A stretch of 64,000 nucleotides of DNA. Origin: Variovorax sp. J22G73 (GTDB lineage Bacteria; Pseudomonadota; Gammaproteobacteria; Burkholderiales; Burkholderiaceae_C). The stretch spans positions 124,001 through 188,000 of the forward strand of contig NZ_JASZYK010000012.1 in NCBI RefSeq assembly GCF_030317035.1, given 5' to 3'. The notes beneath the pieces were generated by a model. That model was not told the DNA's origin and did no database searches. It worked only from the letters and a program-made list of their open reading frames with translations. Shown piece by piece: positions 27,709-36,033 of this stretch. How positions within the stretch are numbered: the stretch's first letter is position 1; each line of letters starts with the position of its first letter. A program made the translations under genes and the position numbers.

Positions 27709-29589
27709 ATGAACTCCACCCCCTCCTCGTCCAGCGTGCTTTCGAGCGGGCTCGCCACTGCGCCGGCCGTGGTCGGCGGCGGCAGCGACCGCTTCGAGAT
27801 CCAGTGCGAGGTGCTGCGGCTGTCGATCCGCCCCATCGGGCCGGTGCTGGCGGTGCAGTACCTGCTGAACTGCGGGGTGGCGGCGCTGTTCGCCTGGCAG
27901 TACTCGCTGCCGCGCGCGCTGCTCTGGATGGCGCTGATCACCGGCGTGACGCTCATGCGCGGCTTCTTCCCCCAGCGCCTGCCGGAGCCCTTCTCCCCGC
28001 AGACGCTGCGCGCCGCCCAGCGCACGCACACGCTGCGCACGGCCGTCTGGGAGCTGGCCCACGGGCTGGCCGGGCTGCTGTTGTTCAACCCCGAGCGGGC
28101 CGACCTGCAGCTGCTGCTGGGGCTGATCGTGATGGGCATGACGCTGTCGTCGGCCTTCTCGGTGTCGTTCTACACGCCGGCCACGCAGCTGGCGATCACG
28201 CTGCTGCTGGCGCCGATCATCGTCACCGGGCTGTGGCTGGGCGCCCCGGTGATGATCGCGGTGTCGGTCATCGGCATCGGCCTGACGGCCATGATGTGGA
28301 AGCTGGTGGCCGAGCGCTCGCGCCAGCTCGAGGAAAACATCGGCCTGCGGCTCAACGAGCGCACGCTGCGCGAACAGGCCCTGGCCGGCCTGCGCGCCTC
28401 CGAACAGGCGCAGGCCGAGCGGCTGCGCTTTTTCTCGGCCGCCAACCACGACCTGCGCCAGCCGGTGATGGCCATCGGCCTGCAGGCCGAGGTTCTGCGC
28501 CAGCAGCTGCACGGTGGCGCGGACATGCAGGCGGTGCAGCACACGGTGGGCTCGCTGGCGCGCGCGCAGCAGGCGCTCGAAGGGCTGACCAACCAGCTGC
28601 TCGAAATCGGCCGCATCGAGGCGGCGGTCGACCCGCTGCGGCCCACGGCGGTGGCGCTGGCGCCGCTGCTGCACGAGCTGGCGCGCCAGGCGGGCGAAAG
28701 CCGGGTGCGGGTGCGCTGCCCGGCGGGCGCGGTGGTGTGGACCGACACCGTTTCGCTGCGCCGCGTGCTGGCCAACCTGGTGGACAACGCGGTCAAGTTC
28801 ACGCCGCGCGGGCGGGTGCTGCTGGCCGTGCGCGCGCGCCGGCGCGGCGATGCGGCCGGGCAGGGGCAGGGGCAGGGGCAGGGGCAAGGGCAGGGCCAAG
28901 GGCTGGCCTGGCGTGTCGAGGTGCGCGACAGCGGCATCGGCATCGCGGCTGACGCGCAGGCGCGCGTGTTCAACGACTTCGAGCAGGTCGGCAACGTGGA
29001 GCGCAACCTGCAGCGCGGCCACGGGCTGGGCCTGGCGATCGTGCGGCGGCTGGCGACGCAGCTGGGCATCGAGGTGTCGCTGCGCTCGGCGCCGGGGCGG
29101 GGGTCGGTGTTCAGCTTCGAGCTGCCGGCGCCCGCCGATGCCACGGGCGGTGGCGACATGGCCCAGGCGGCGCTCGCACCGCCCACGCTGCCCGTCGACG
29201 GGCCCGACGCCGCGCGCACGCTGCGCCCGGGCCTGGCGGTGCTGGTGGTCGAAGACAACACCGTGGTGGCCGACAGCCTCAGCGCGCTGCTGCGCCAATG
29301 GCAGGTGCAGCCGCGCGTGTACGCCAGCGCGGCCGAGGCGCTGGCGCTGGCCGACCTGCGCGCGCTCGACGCGGCGCTGTGCGACATCCGGCTGCCCGGG
29401 GCGCTCGACGGCATCGCGCTGGCCGAAAGGCTGCAGCAGCAGAAGCCTTCGCTGGCCATCGCGTTGATCTCGGCGGACATCAACGAGGCCACCCAGCGGC
29501 TGGCCACCGAGCGCGGCTGGCATGCGCTGCGCAAGCCGGTGCAGCCCGACGAGCTGCGCAACGTGCTGCTGAAGGCGCAGCGGGGCTGA
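27709..29589 (+). CDS. Hybrid sensor histidine kinase/response regulator
   Basis: A 626-residue inner-membrane kinase. Residues about 45-200 contain several hydrophobic helices. The H-box FSAANHDLRQPV places the phosphorylated His near 247. The N-box is NLVDNAVKF, G-boxes are DSGIGI and GHGLGLAIV, and a C-terminal receiver domain has VVEDN, the phospho-acceptor Asp near 561 in ALCDIRLPG and the conserved LRKPV Lys. Between the N and G1 boxes is a Gly-Gln run from hexanucleotide repeats. No separate output regulator is adjacent, so the target is unknown. Confidence 0.9.
   Translation: MNSTPSSSSVLSSGLATAPAVVGGGSDRFEIQCEVLRLSIRPIGPVLAVQYLLNCGVAALFAWQYSLPRALLWMALITGVTLMRGFFPQRLPEPFSPQTLRAAQRTHTLRTAVWELAHGLAGLLLFNPERADLQLLLGLIVMGMTLSSAFSVSFYTPATQLAITLLLAPIIVTGLWLGAPVMIAVSVIGIGLTAMMWKLVAERSRQLEENIGLRLNERTLREQALAGLRASEQAQAERLRFFSAANHDLRQPVMAIGLQAEVLRQQLHGGADMQAVQHTVGSLARAQQALEGLTNQLLEIGRIEAAVDPLRPTAVALAPLLHELARQAGESRVRVRCPAGAVVWTDTVSLRRVLANLVDNAVKFTPRGRVLLAVRARRRGDAAGQGQGQGQGQGQGQGLAWRVEVRDSGIGIAADAQARVFNDFEQVGNVERNLQRGHGLGLAIVRRLATQLGIEVSLRSAPGRGSVFSFELPAPADATGGGDMAQAALAPPTLPVDGPDAARTLRPGLAVLVVEDNTVVADSLSALLRQWQVQPRVYASAAEALALADLRALDAALCDIRLPGALDGIALAERLQQQKPSLAIALISADINEATQRLATERGWHALRKPVQPDELRNVLLKAQRG
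28858..28899 (+). repeat. Hexanucleotide tandem repeat in kinase gene (7 units)
   Basis: Seven 6-bp units based on GGGCAG encode a (Gly-Gln)n tract in the ATP-binding domain of the hybrid kinase, residues about 384-397. Slippage would alter loop length in frame. Confidence 0.85.
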
Positions 29590-29711
29590 CGCGGGCGGGC
29601 CGAGCCTGCCTCGCCTGCCTCACTCGCCTCTCTGGCACGGCCCGTGCTGTCATCGCTTCCGATATATGCTCCGCGCACAGGCCCCCGGCGCTGCCGCCGA
29701 CCCTGCTCCCG

Positions 29712-30305
29712 ATGTCCGCCGACACCCCCTCTCTTCCCCTGGACCCCCGCGTGCGCGCCCCGCGCTACGACGGCTTTGCCATCGCACTGCACTGGCTGCT
29801 CGCGGCGCTCATCATCGGCTCGCTCGGCGTGGGGCTCTTCATGACGGGGCTGCCCTTCTCGCCGCTGCGGCTGAAGATGTACAGCTGGCACAAGTGGGCC
29901 GGCGTCACCATCCTGGCGCTGTCGGCGCTGCGGCTGCTGTGGCGTGCCGGGCACCGGCCGCCCGCGCTGCCGCCCGGCATGTCGCGCCTGCAGCTGGCGA
30001 GCTACCGGGTGAGCCACACGCTGATGTACCTGCTGTTCTTCGCGGTGCCCATTTCGGGCTGGGCCTACAGCTCGGCCATGGGCATGCCGGTGGCATGGTT
30101 CGGCGTGCTGGCGCTGCCCGACTTCATGCCGGTGGACCACGTGTTCGCCGAGGCCGCGCTGCAGCCGCTGCACAAGTACTGCGCCTTCGCGCTGGCCGGC
30201 GTCACGCTGCTGCACGTGGCCGCCGTGTGCAAGCACCACTGGATCGACCGCGACGGGCTGATGCAACGCATGTGGCCCGCGCCACGCAAGGAATCCGACC
30301 GATGA
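29712..30305 (+). CDS. Cytochrome b561-type membrane protein
   Basis: A 197-residue di-haem b561 family protein with four membrane helices. Candidate haem ligands are His in ALHWLLAALI (helix 1), YSWHKWAG (helix 2), SHTLMYLLFF (helix 3) and HKYCAFALAGVTLLHVAA (helix 4). It moves electrons at the inner membrane. Its stop overlaps the first yceI start (ATGA); the cytochrome b561–YceI pair is a common arrangement. Confidence 0.9.
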   Translation: MSADTPSLPLDPRVRAPRYDGFAIALHWLLAALIIGSLGVGLFMTGLPFSPLRLKMYSWHKWAGVTILALSALRLLWRAGHRPPALPPGMSRLQLASYRVSHTLMYLLFFAVPISGWAYSSAMGMPVAWFGVLALPDFMPVDHVFAEAALQPLHKYCAFALAGVTLLHVAAVCKHHWIDRDGLMQRMWPAPRKESDR

Positions 30306-30898
30306 ACCCATGCTTTTTCCGCCTGCGGCCCGCGCTGCTTCCAACGGCGCTGGCCTTTGCCACGGCCCTGCCCGCGCTCTCGCTGGCCGAGCCCGCGGCC
30401 ACCCGGCTGGTGCCCGACAAGAGCCAGATCGTGTTCGTCACCAAGCAGATGGGCGTGCCGGTGGAAGGTGCGTTCAAGAAGTTCGACGCCCAGGTCGCCT
30501 TCGACCCGCGAAAGCCCGAAGGCGGCAGCGTGGCGTTGCAGATCGACACGGCCAGCGCCGGCTTCGGCATTCCGATGAGCGACGCCGAGCTGCCCAAGGC
30601 GCCCTGGTTCGACGCCACGCACTTTCCGCAGGCGAGCTTCCAGTCGAACGGCATCAAGGCGCTGGGCGACGGGCGCTTCGAAATGACGGGCAAGCTCACG
30701 CTCAAGGGCACGGCCAAGCCGGTGACGGTGCCTGTCAGCATCGCGACCACGGGCGGCTACGCGGTGGCCACCGGAAGCTTTACGATCCAGCGGCTCGACT
30801 TCAAGGTGGGCGACGGCGAATGGACGGACACCTCGATGGTCGGCAACGACGTGCAGGTGAAGTTCAAGTTCACGCTCGCGGGCTTCGGGCCCCTTTGA
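30302..30898 (+). CDS. YceI-family periplasmic lipocalin-like protein 1
   Basis: A 198-residue exported protein: signal peptide to about residue 29 (LALPALSLAEP) and a YceI beta-barrel (LVPDKSQIVFVTKQMGVPVEGAFKKFD, WFDATHFPQASFQS, LTLKGTAKPVTVPV). YceI proteins bind polyisoprenoids such as isoprenoid quinones. Translationally coupled with the cytochrome b561 gene. Its sequence has a shortened repertoire compared with the second copy downstream, and the two are not close paralogs. Confidence 0.9.
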   Translation: MNPCFFRLRPALLPTALAFATALPALSLAEPAATRLVPDKSQIVFVTKQMGVPVEGAFKKFDAQVAFDPRKPEGGSVALQIDTASAGFGIPMSDAELPKAPWFDATHFPQASFQSNGIKALGDGRFEMTGKLTLKGTAKPVTVPVSIATTGGYAVATGSFTIQRLDFKVGDGEWTDTSMVGNDVQVKFKFTLAGFGPL

Positions 30899-30977
30899 AG
30901 ACACCGCTCGCGCCCGTGCTCCCCACATGTCATCCCGCATGTCTCACATGTCTCACATGTCCCCCCTACCCCACGCC

Positions 30978-31619
30978 ATGAACAAGCTCTTCTCAGTTAC
31001 GGCGCTCTCGGCCGCGGCCTTCGCCGGCACTCCTGCACTGGCGCAGGACTACACGGCCCCGCCCATCGCCGTCAAACCCGCCGGCGGCCCGGTGAAGAAC
31101 GCCAGCTACGTGGTCGACCCGACCCACACCTTCGTGATGTACGAGATGGGCCACTACGGCACCACCACCAACCGCGGGCGCTTCAGCACCAAGGACGGCA
31201 CGGTGAAGATCGACGGCACCGGCACCAGCGGCGCGGTGGACATCACCATGGACATCAGCTCCATCAACACGGGCGTCGACCTGCTTAACCGGCACGTGCA
31301 GAGCAAGGACTTCTTCAACGTGGCGGAGTTTCCAACCGCCCGCTTCGTGGCCGATCGCATCGATTTCACCGGCGACAAGGTGGCCGACGTGCCCGGCACG
31401 CTCACGCTGATGGGCCAGAGCCGGCCGGTGACGCTGAAGGCCGCGCGCTTCAACTGCTACCTGAGCCCGCTGATCAACCGCCAGGTCTGCGGCGGCGACT
31501 TCGAGACCACGGTGGAGCGCAGCGACTGGGGAATTACCTGGGGCCTGAACTTCGGCTTCGAGAACAAGGTGAAGCTGCTGGTGCAGGTGGAAGCGGTGAA
31601 CCTGAACGCACAGCCCTGA
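30978..31619 (+). CDS. YceI-family periplasmic lipocalin-like protein 2
   Basis: A 213-residue exported YceI protein: signal peptide ending ALAQ (residue 23), then ASYVVDPTHTFVMYEMGHYG, DLLNRHVQSKDFFNVAEFPTARF and LTLMGQSRPVTLKAARFNCY. Two cysteines in FNCYLSPLINRQVCGGDF could form a disulfide. Start at 30978; the preceding 80 bp contain short CATGTCTCA repeats. Third gene of the b561–YceI–YceI group. Confidence 0.92.
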   Translation: MNKLFSVTALSAAAFAGTPALAQDYTAPPIAVKPAGGPVKNASYVVDPTHTFVMYEMGHYGTTTNRGRFSTKDGTVKIDGTGTSGAVDITMDISSINTGVDLLNRHVQSKDFFNVAEFPTARFVADRIDFTGDKVADVPGTLTLMGQSRPVTLKAARFNCYLSPLINRQVCGGDFETTVERSDWGITWGLNFGFENKVKLLVQVEAVNLNAQP

Positions 31620-31634
31620 GCGGCCCCGGCCGCT
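31619..31634. terminator. Hairpin after yceI operon
   Basis: AGCGGCC-CC-GGCCGCT forms a perfect 7-bp stem immediately at the stop codon of the second yceI, in the 43-bp gap to a convergent gene. It has no T-run, so it is at best a weak bidirectional terminator. Confidence 0.35.
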
Positions 31635-31662
31635 GGACGCGGCCGGACGCCTGGGACGCGAC

Positions 31663-31908
31663 CTAGATGCCGGAGCCCAGGCGCTTGCGGTCGTCTTCCT
31701 TGGGCACCTTCAGCAGGTTGCGGGTGGCGAGGAAGGCGCGCGGCAGGTTCAGCAGCACCAGCATCCAGGCGCCGGTGGCCACGGTCATGAGGGCGCCGAA
31801 CAGCAGCTGCTCGGCCAGCGGGGCGTCGCTCCAGTAGAAGAAACTCAGCAAAAACGCCAGCACCACTGCCCAGGCGGCCAGAAGAATGAGGTTTTTCATT
31901 TTTTGCAT
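31663..31908 (-). CDS. Small two-helix membrane protein of unknown function
   Basis: An 81-residue protein. Start at 31908 (MQKMKNL) is supported by GGAG 8 nt upstream. Two hydrophobic segments (about residues 5-25 and 34-58) are separated by a short loop with FYWSDAPLAEQ. A basic C-terminal tail follows. I do not recognise a family. It stands alone, convergent with yceI and divergent from the LysE gene. Confidence 0.65.
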   Translation of the reverse strand: MQKMKNLILLAAWAVVLAFLLSFFYWSDAPLAEQLLFGALMTVATGAWMLVLLNLPRAFLATRNLLKVPKEDDRKRLGSGI

Positions 31909-31986
31909 GGTAGTAACTCCGGTCATCAAAATGTAATCCAAAAGTTACCGAAGTACTACTTAAAGTTTAACTTCTAAGCCGCGATG

Positions 31987-32006
31987 AACGTGCATTTGTG
32001 CACGTT
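31987..32006. promoter_or_regulatory. Inverted repeat upstream of LysE-type exporter
   Basis: AACGTGCA-TTTG-TGCACGTT is a perfect 8+8 bp inverted repeat in an AT-rich 137-bp divergent region, ending 39 bp before the exporter ATG. Either an operator or an mRNA leader hairpin. No regulator gene lies next to it. Confidence 0.4.
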
Positions 32007-32045
32007 GTTCGCTCATTCGTAACCAAGCGCAGCCCGAAAAAACCA

Positions 32046-32702
32046 ATGAACAACACGCTTTCCCTGCTCGGCATTGCCGGCGCCATGGCCCTGGGCGCGA
32101 TGAGCCCCGGCCCCAGCTTCGTGATGGTCGCGCGCACGGCCGTGGCCTCCCGCACCGACGGGCTGGCGGCCGCGCTGGGCATGGGCGCGGGCGGGCTGGT
32201 GTTCGCGATTGCCGCGCTGGCCGGCTTGCAGGCAGCCTTCCTGGCGGTGCCGGCGCTGTACCTGGCCATCAAGGGCTTCGGCGGCGCTTACCTGGTGTAT
32301 CTGGGCGTGCGCATCTGGCGTGGCGCGCGGCAGCCGCTGGCCCTGGCCGAGGCGGGTACCTCGGCGAATGCGCAGGGGAGTGCGAACGGCGGCGGCGGCC
32401 GGGCGCGCAAGACCTTCCTGCTGGGCCTGGCCACCCAGGTCAGCAACCCGAAGACGGCGGTGGTCTACGCCAGCATCTTCGCGGCCTTCCTGCCGCACGA
32501 CGTGCCGCTGGTGCTGGCGCTGGCCGTGCCGGCGGTCATCTTCTGCATCGAGACCGGCTGGTACACGGTGGTGGCGCTGGCGCTGTCTTCGGCGGCGCCG
32601 CGCTCGGCCTACCTGCGCTACAAGCTCTGGATCGACCGCGCCGCCGGCGGCGTGATGGGGCTGCTGGGCCTGCGGCTGGTCTGGTCGGCGGTGCGGGACT
32701 GA
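32046..32702 (+). CDS. LysE/RhtB-family amino-acid exporter
   Basis: A 218-residue inner-membrane exporter of the LysE/RhtB superfamily. The signature GAMSPGPSFVMVARTAV occupies residues about 17-33, followed by GAGGLVFAIAALAGL, LVYLGVRIWRG and FLLGLATQVSNPKTAVVYASIF. Six hydrophobic segments are visible. The substrate is probably an amino acid or homoserine-lactone-like compound, not deducible. Confidence 0.9.
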   Translation: MNNTLSLLGIAGAMALGAMSPGPSFVMVARTAVASRTDGLAAALGMGAGGLVFAIAALAGLQAAFLAVPALYLAIKGFGGAYLVYLGVRIWRGARQPLALAEAGTSANAQGSANGGGGRARKTFLLGLATQVSNPKTAVVYASIFAAFLPHDVPLVLALAVPAVIFCIETGWYTVVALALSSAAPRSAYLRYKLWIDRAAGGVMGLLGLRLVWSAVRD

Positions 32703-32757
32703 ACGCTGAACTCGCCTGACCTTGCCTGAACGCGCCTGAACTTGGGTGGAGCCGCTG

Positions 32758-34395
32758 CTACAGCAGGCTCTCCGGCGTCAGCGGCGCCAGTATCTCGAGC
32801 ATGGTGCGGTCCCAGAAGCCCGAGTCGGGCTCCTCGGTCAGCACGGTGAGCTTGCCGGCGTCGTCGCTGGTCCACTCGATGCGCGACTGGTTGCTGCCTT
32901 CGGCAAAGCGCAGCCTGTAGGCGCCCTGCTGCTTGAGCAGGTCGAGCAGCTTGAGCATCTGCTGCGCCATCTCGGGGCTGTGGATGATCAGCCCGATCTC
33001 GGTGTTGGCCGACTCGGAGCGCGGGTCGAAATTCATCGACCCCACGAACAGCGTGCGCCGGTCGATCACGGCCGACTTGGCGTGCAGCCGCCCCACCGAG
33101 GTACCGAACAGGCCCAGCCGCACGCTGCGCCGGGTGCGGCTGGAGCTCAGCTCGTACAGGTCGGCGCCCAGCTTGAGCATGTCGCCGCGATAGCGCCGGT
33201 AGGCGGTGTGCACCAGCGGCTCGTCGGTGGCGGCCAGCGAATTGGTGACCACGCTGATCTTCACGTCGCGCCGGCGAATCTCGCGCATCACCTCCAGCCC
33301 GGTGGCGCCCGGAATCAGGTACGGCGAGACGATGGTCACCTCGGAGCGCGCGCGGCGCATCTGCTCGACCACGTTGTAGCGCACGCTGTCCACGTCCAGC
33401 AGCGGCACGCCGCCGTAGGAAGCGGTCTTGCCGATCACGCGGTCGGGCGAGTCGGCATAGGCCTCGGCCAGGTTCCAGATGAGGTTGAGCTTGCCGGTGT
33501 TCAGGTCGTCGGCCATGGGGCTGTAGCCCAGCAGGTCGTTGGGCGCGGGCGGCGGCGGGGGCGGCGTGGTGTCGGGGCCGGTGGCGGCCTCGAAGCGGCG
33601 CTGCAGCTCGTCGCGCGGCACGTCGGTGGCGACCACCGCGCCGATGGGCCGCACATAGACGCTGTTCCAGTACTGGTCGAACAGGCTGCCCAGCCGCGGG
33701 ATCAGCGCGCCGGTCACGAAGGTGTCGAGATCGAGAAAGTTCTCGCCCGCCGTGCGCCGGAAGTACTGGTTGCCGATGTTGCGCCCGCCCGCCACCGCCA
33801 TCGCGCCGTCGGCGATGAACAGCTTGTTGTGCATGCGGCGGTTGACGCGGCTGAAGTCGAACAGCGACGCCGTGAAGCGCTTCAGGATGCTGCCGCGCCC
33901 GGCCGGGAACGGGTTGAACAGGCGCAGCTCCACGTTGGGCGTGGCGGCAAAGGCCAGCAGCAGCTCGTCTTCGCCCGAGGTGTACAGGTCGTCCATCAGC
34001 AGGCGCACGCGCACGCCGCGCAGGGCGGCGTCGCGCAGGGTGCGCAGCAGGTAGCGACCGGTCTCGTCGTTCTCGATCTGGTAGTACTGCACGTCGAGCG
34101 TGCGCTGGGCGCGGCGCGCGAGCTGGATGCGGGTGTCGAAGGCGAAGTCGCCGCCAGGCATCAGGCGAAAGCCGCTCAGGTCAGGGTCGGGCTGGGCCGC
34201 CAGCGCGATCTTGCCGAGCGCGGTGTCGCCCGAGACGGGCACGGCCTTCACCGGTGGGCGCGGCGCCTCGTCGGGCAAGGTGGCGCAACCGGTGGACAGC
34301 AGCACGAACAGCGCCGCCACCATGGCGAACAACCGGAGCCCCCAGCGCGACATCGGCAGCATCGGCGATATCGGCGGCATGGGGAAACGGTGCAT
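32758..34395 (-). CDS. Phospholipase-D-family cardiolipin synthase-like lipoprotein
   Basis: A 545-residue protein with an N-terminal membrane segment and possible lipobox STGC (Cys about 37). It carries two HKD catalytic motifs, HNKLFIADGAMAVAGGRN and HAKSAVIDRRTLFVGSMN, each followed by the conserved Asn and Gly region. It resembles the ClsC type, which makes cardiolipin from phosphatidylglycerol and phosphatidylethanolamine. The exact start is uncertain; MSRWGL at about residue 15 is an alternative. It starts 10 bp after the rpoN stop on the same strand. Confidence 0.85.
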   Translation of the reverse strand: MHRFPMPPISPMLPMSRWGLRLFAMVAALFVLLSTGCATLPDEAPRPPVKAVPVSGDTALGKIALAAQPDPDLSGFRLMPGGDFAFDTRIQLARRAQRTLDVQYYQIENDETGRYLLRTLRDAALRGVRVRLLMDDLYTSGEDELLLAFAATPNVELRLFNPFPAGRGSILKRFTASLFDFSRVNRRMHNKLFIADGAMAVAGGRNIGNQYFRRTAGENFLDLDTFVTGALIPRLGSLFDQYWNSVYVRPIGAVVATDVPRDELQRRFEAATGPDTTPPPPPPAPNDLLGYSPMADDLNTGKLNLIWNLAEAYADSPDRVIGKTASYGGVPLLDVDSVRYNVVEQMRRARSEVTIVSPYLIPGATGLEVMREIRRRDVKISVVTNSLAATDEPLVHTAYRRYRGDMLKLGADLYELSSSRTRRSVRLGLFGTSVGRLHAKSAVIDRRTLFVGSMNFDPRSESANTEIGLIIHSPEMAQQMLKLLDLLKQQGAYRLRFAEGSNQSRIEWTSDDAGKLTVLTEEPDSGFWDRTMLEILAPLTPESLL

Positions 34396-34405
34396 CGCCG
34401 GCTTT

Positions 34406-36016
34406 CTACAGGGCCTTGCGCAGGTTGGCGGGCGCGATGCGCAGCGCCTCGCGGTACTTGGCCACGGTGCGGCGCGCGCACTCGATGCCCTGCTCTTTCA
34501 GCATCTCGGAAATCTGGCTGTCCGACAGCGGCTTCTTGATGCTCTCGGAGCTCACGAACTGCTTGATGAGCGCGCGCACCGCGGTGCTCGACGCGTTGCC
34601 GCCGGTCTCGGTGCCCAGCGCCGAGCCGAAGAAGTACTTCAGCTCGACCGTGCCGAACGGCGTGGACATGTACTTGGCCGTGGTCACGCGCGAGATGGTC
34701 GACTCGTGCAGGCCCAGCTCGTCGGCAATTTCGCGCAGCACCAGCGGGCGCATGGCCAGCTCGCCGTGCACGAAGTAGCTCTTCTGCCGCTCCACGATGG
34801 CGTTGCTCACGCGCAGGATGGTGTCGAAGCGCTGCTGGATGTTCTTGATGAACCATCGCGCCTCCTGCAGCCGCTGCGACAGCGCCTGGCTGCCCTCGCC
34901 CTTGTGCGCCTTGAGCGCGCCGGCGTAGATGTCGTGCACGCGCAGCCGCGGCATGACCTCGGGGTTGAGCATGACGCGGAACTTGACGTTGGTGCCGCGA
35001 CCGGTCTTGGTGACGATCACGTCGGGAATGACGATGTTGCGCTCGACGTCGACAAAGCGCCGGCCCGGCTTGGGCTCCAGCCGCGCGATGACCTGCAGCG
35101 CCGAGCGCACCAGGTCTTCGTTGGTGCGCGTGAGCGTGGCCAGGCGCTTGAAGTCGCGCCGCGCGAGCAGCTCCATGGGCTGCTTGCAGATGGCGATGGC
35201 GGTCTTGCGCACCAGCGCTTCTTCTTCGGTCTCGTCCTCGCTGGCCATGCCGCGCAGCTGGATGCTCAGGCATTCGCCCAGGTCGCGCGCGCCAACGCCG
35301 GCGGGCTCCAGGCTCTGCAGCAGGCCCAGCGCCACCTGGAAGTGGTGCACCAGGTCGTCGAACTGGTCGTTGTCGTCGCCGGCCAGGCCCGAGGCGAGCG
35401 CGGGCAGCGAGTCTTCGAGGTAGCCGTCGTCGTTGAGCGACTCGATCAGGAAGCGCAGCGCGGCGTGGTCGTTCTCGCCCAGGCGCAGGCTGAGCACTTG
35501 GCGGTGCAGGAAGGACTGCAGCGACTCCTGGCTGCGCGCGAGCTCGGTGGCGTCGGCGCGCTCGTCGTCGCCCAGGTTGTTCTGGCGCGCGGGGGCGTCG
35601 CTGCCCCACTCGCTGTCGTCGGGCGCCATGTCGACGGTGCCGTCGCCTTCCCAGTCGGGCTCGCGCTCGGTGATCTCGGTGGCGGGGCCGTCGGACTCGG
35701 CGGTGCTGGTGGTGCTCTCGGTGGACGCGGTGCTGCTGCTGGCGGTGGGCGCGGAGAAATCGCTTTCGCCATCACCTCCATCACCGCTGCCGCCGTCGCT
35801 GTCGTCGCGCGGCACCGGCGCGTCGGCCGTGTCGAGCCCGAACTCCTCGCGCGCGGCTTCTTCCGCGGTGCGTTCGAGGAACGGGTTCTCGTCCAGCATC
35901 TGCTCCACCTCCTGGCTCAGTTCGAGCGTGGAGAGCTGCAGCAGCCGAATGGACTGCTGCAGCTGTGGCGTCAATGCCAGATGCTGCGAGACGCGAAGGG
36001 ACAGCCCTTGCTTCAT
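34406..36016 (-). CDS. rpoN: RNA polymerase sigma-54 factor
   Basis: A 536-residue sigma-54. Region I is LSLRVSQHLALTPQLQQSIRLL and continues to residue about 50, region II is an unusually long acidic Asp/Ser/Thr-rich linker (about 55-170), region III binds core polymerase and DNA, and the RpoN box ARRTVAKYREAL sits at residues 514-525. It directs transcription from -24/-12 promoters activated by bEBPs. It follows lptB by 18 bp, as is common in proteobacteria. Confidence 0.97.
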   Translation of the reverse strand: MKQGLSLRVSQHLALTPQLQQSIRLLQLSTLELSQEVEQMLDENPFLERTAEEAAREEFGLDTADAPVPRDDSDGGSGDGGDGESDFSAPTASSSTASTESTTSTAESDGPATEITEREPDWEGDGTVDMAPDDSEWGSDAPARQNNLGDDERADATELARSQESLQSFLHRQVLSLRLGENDHAALRFLIESLNDDGYLEDSLPALASGLAGDDNDQFDDLVHHFQVALGLLQSLEPAGVGARDLGECLSIQLRGMASEDETEEEALVRKTAIAICKQPMELLARRDFKRLATLTRTNEDLVRSALQVIARLEPKPGRRFVDVERNIVIPDVIVTKTGRGTNVKFRVMLNPEVMPRLRVHDIYAGALKAHKGEGSQALSQRLQEARWFIKNIQQRFDTILRVSNAIVERQKSYFVHGELAMRPLVLREIADELGLHESTISRVTTAKYMSTPFGTVELKYFFGSALGTETGGNASSTAVRALIKQFVSSESIKKPLSDSQISEMLKEQGIECARRTVAKYREALRIAPANLRKAL

Positions 36017-36033
36017 GGAGAGCCCACCCGCCC

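Noticed and set aside
30936..30962. CATGTCTCA repeats between the yceI genes as a regulatory array
   Set aside because: Only two or three short copies with no phase or symmetry; likely chance or slippage.
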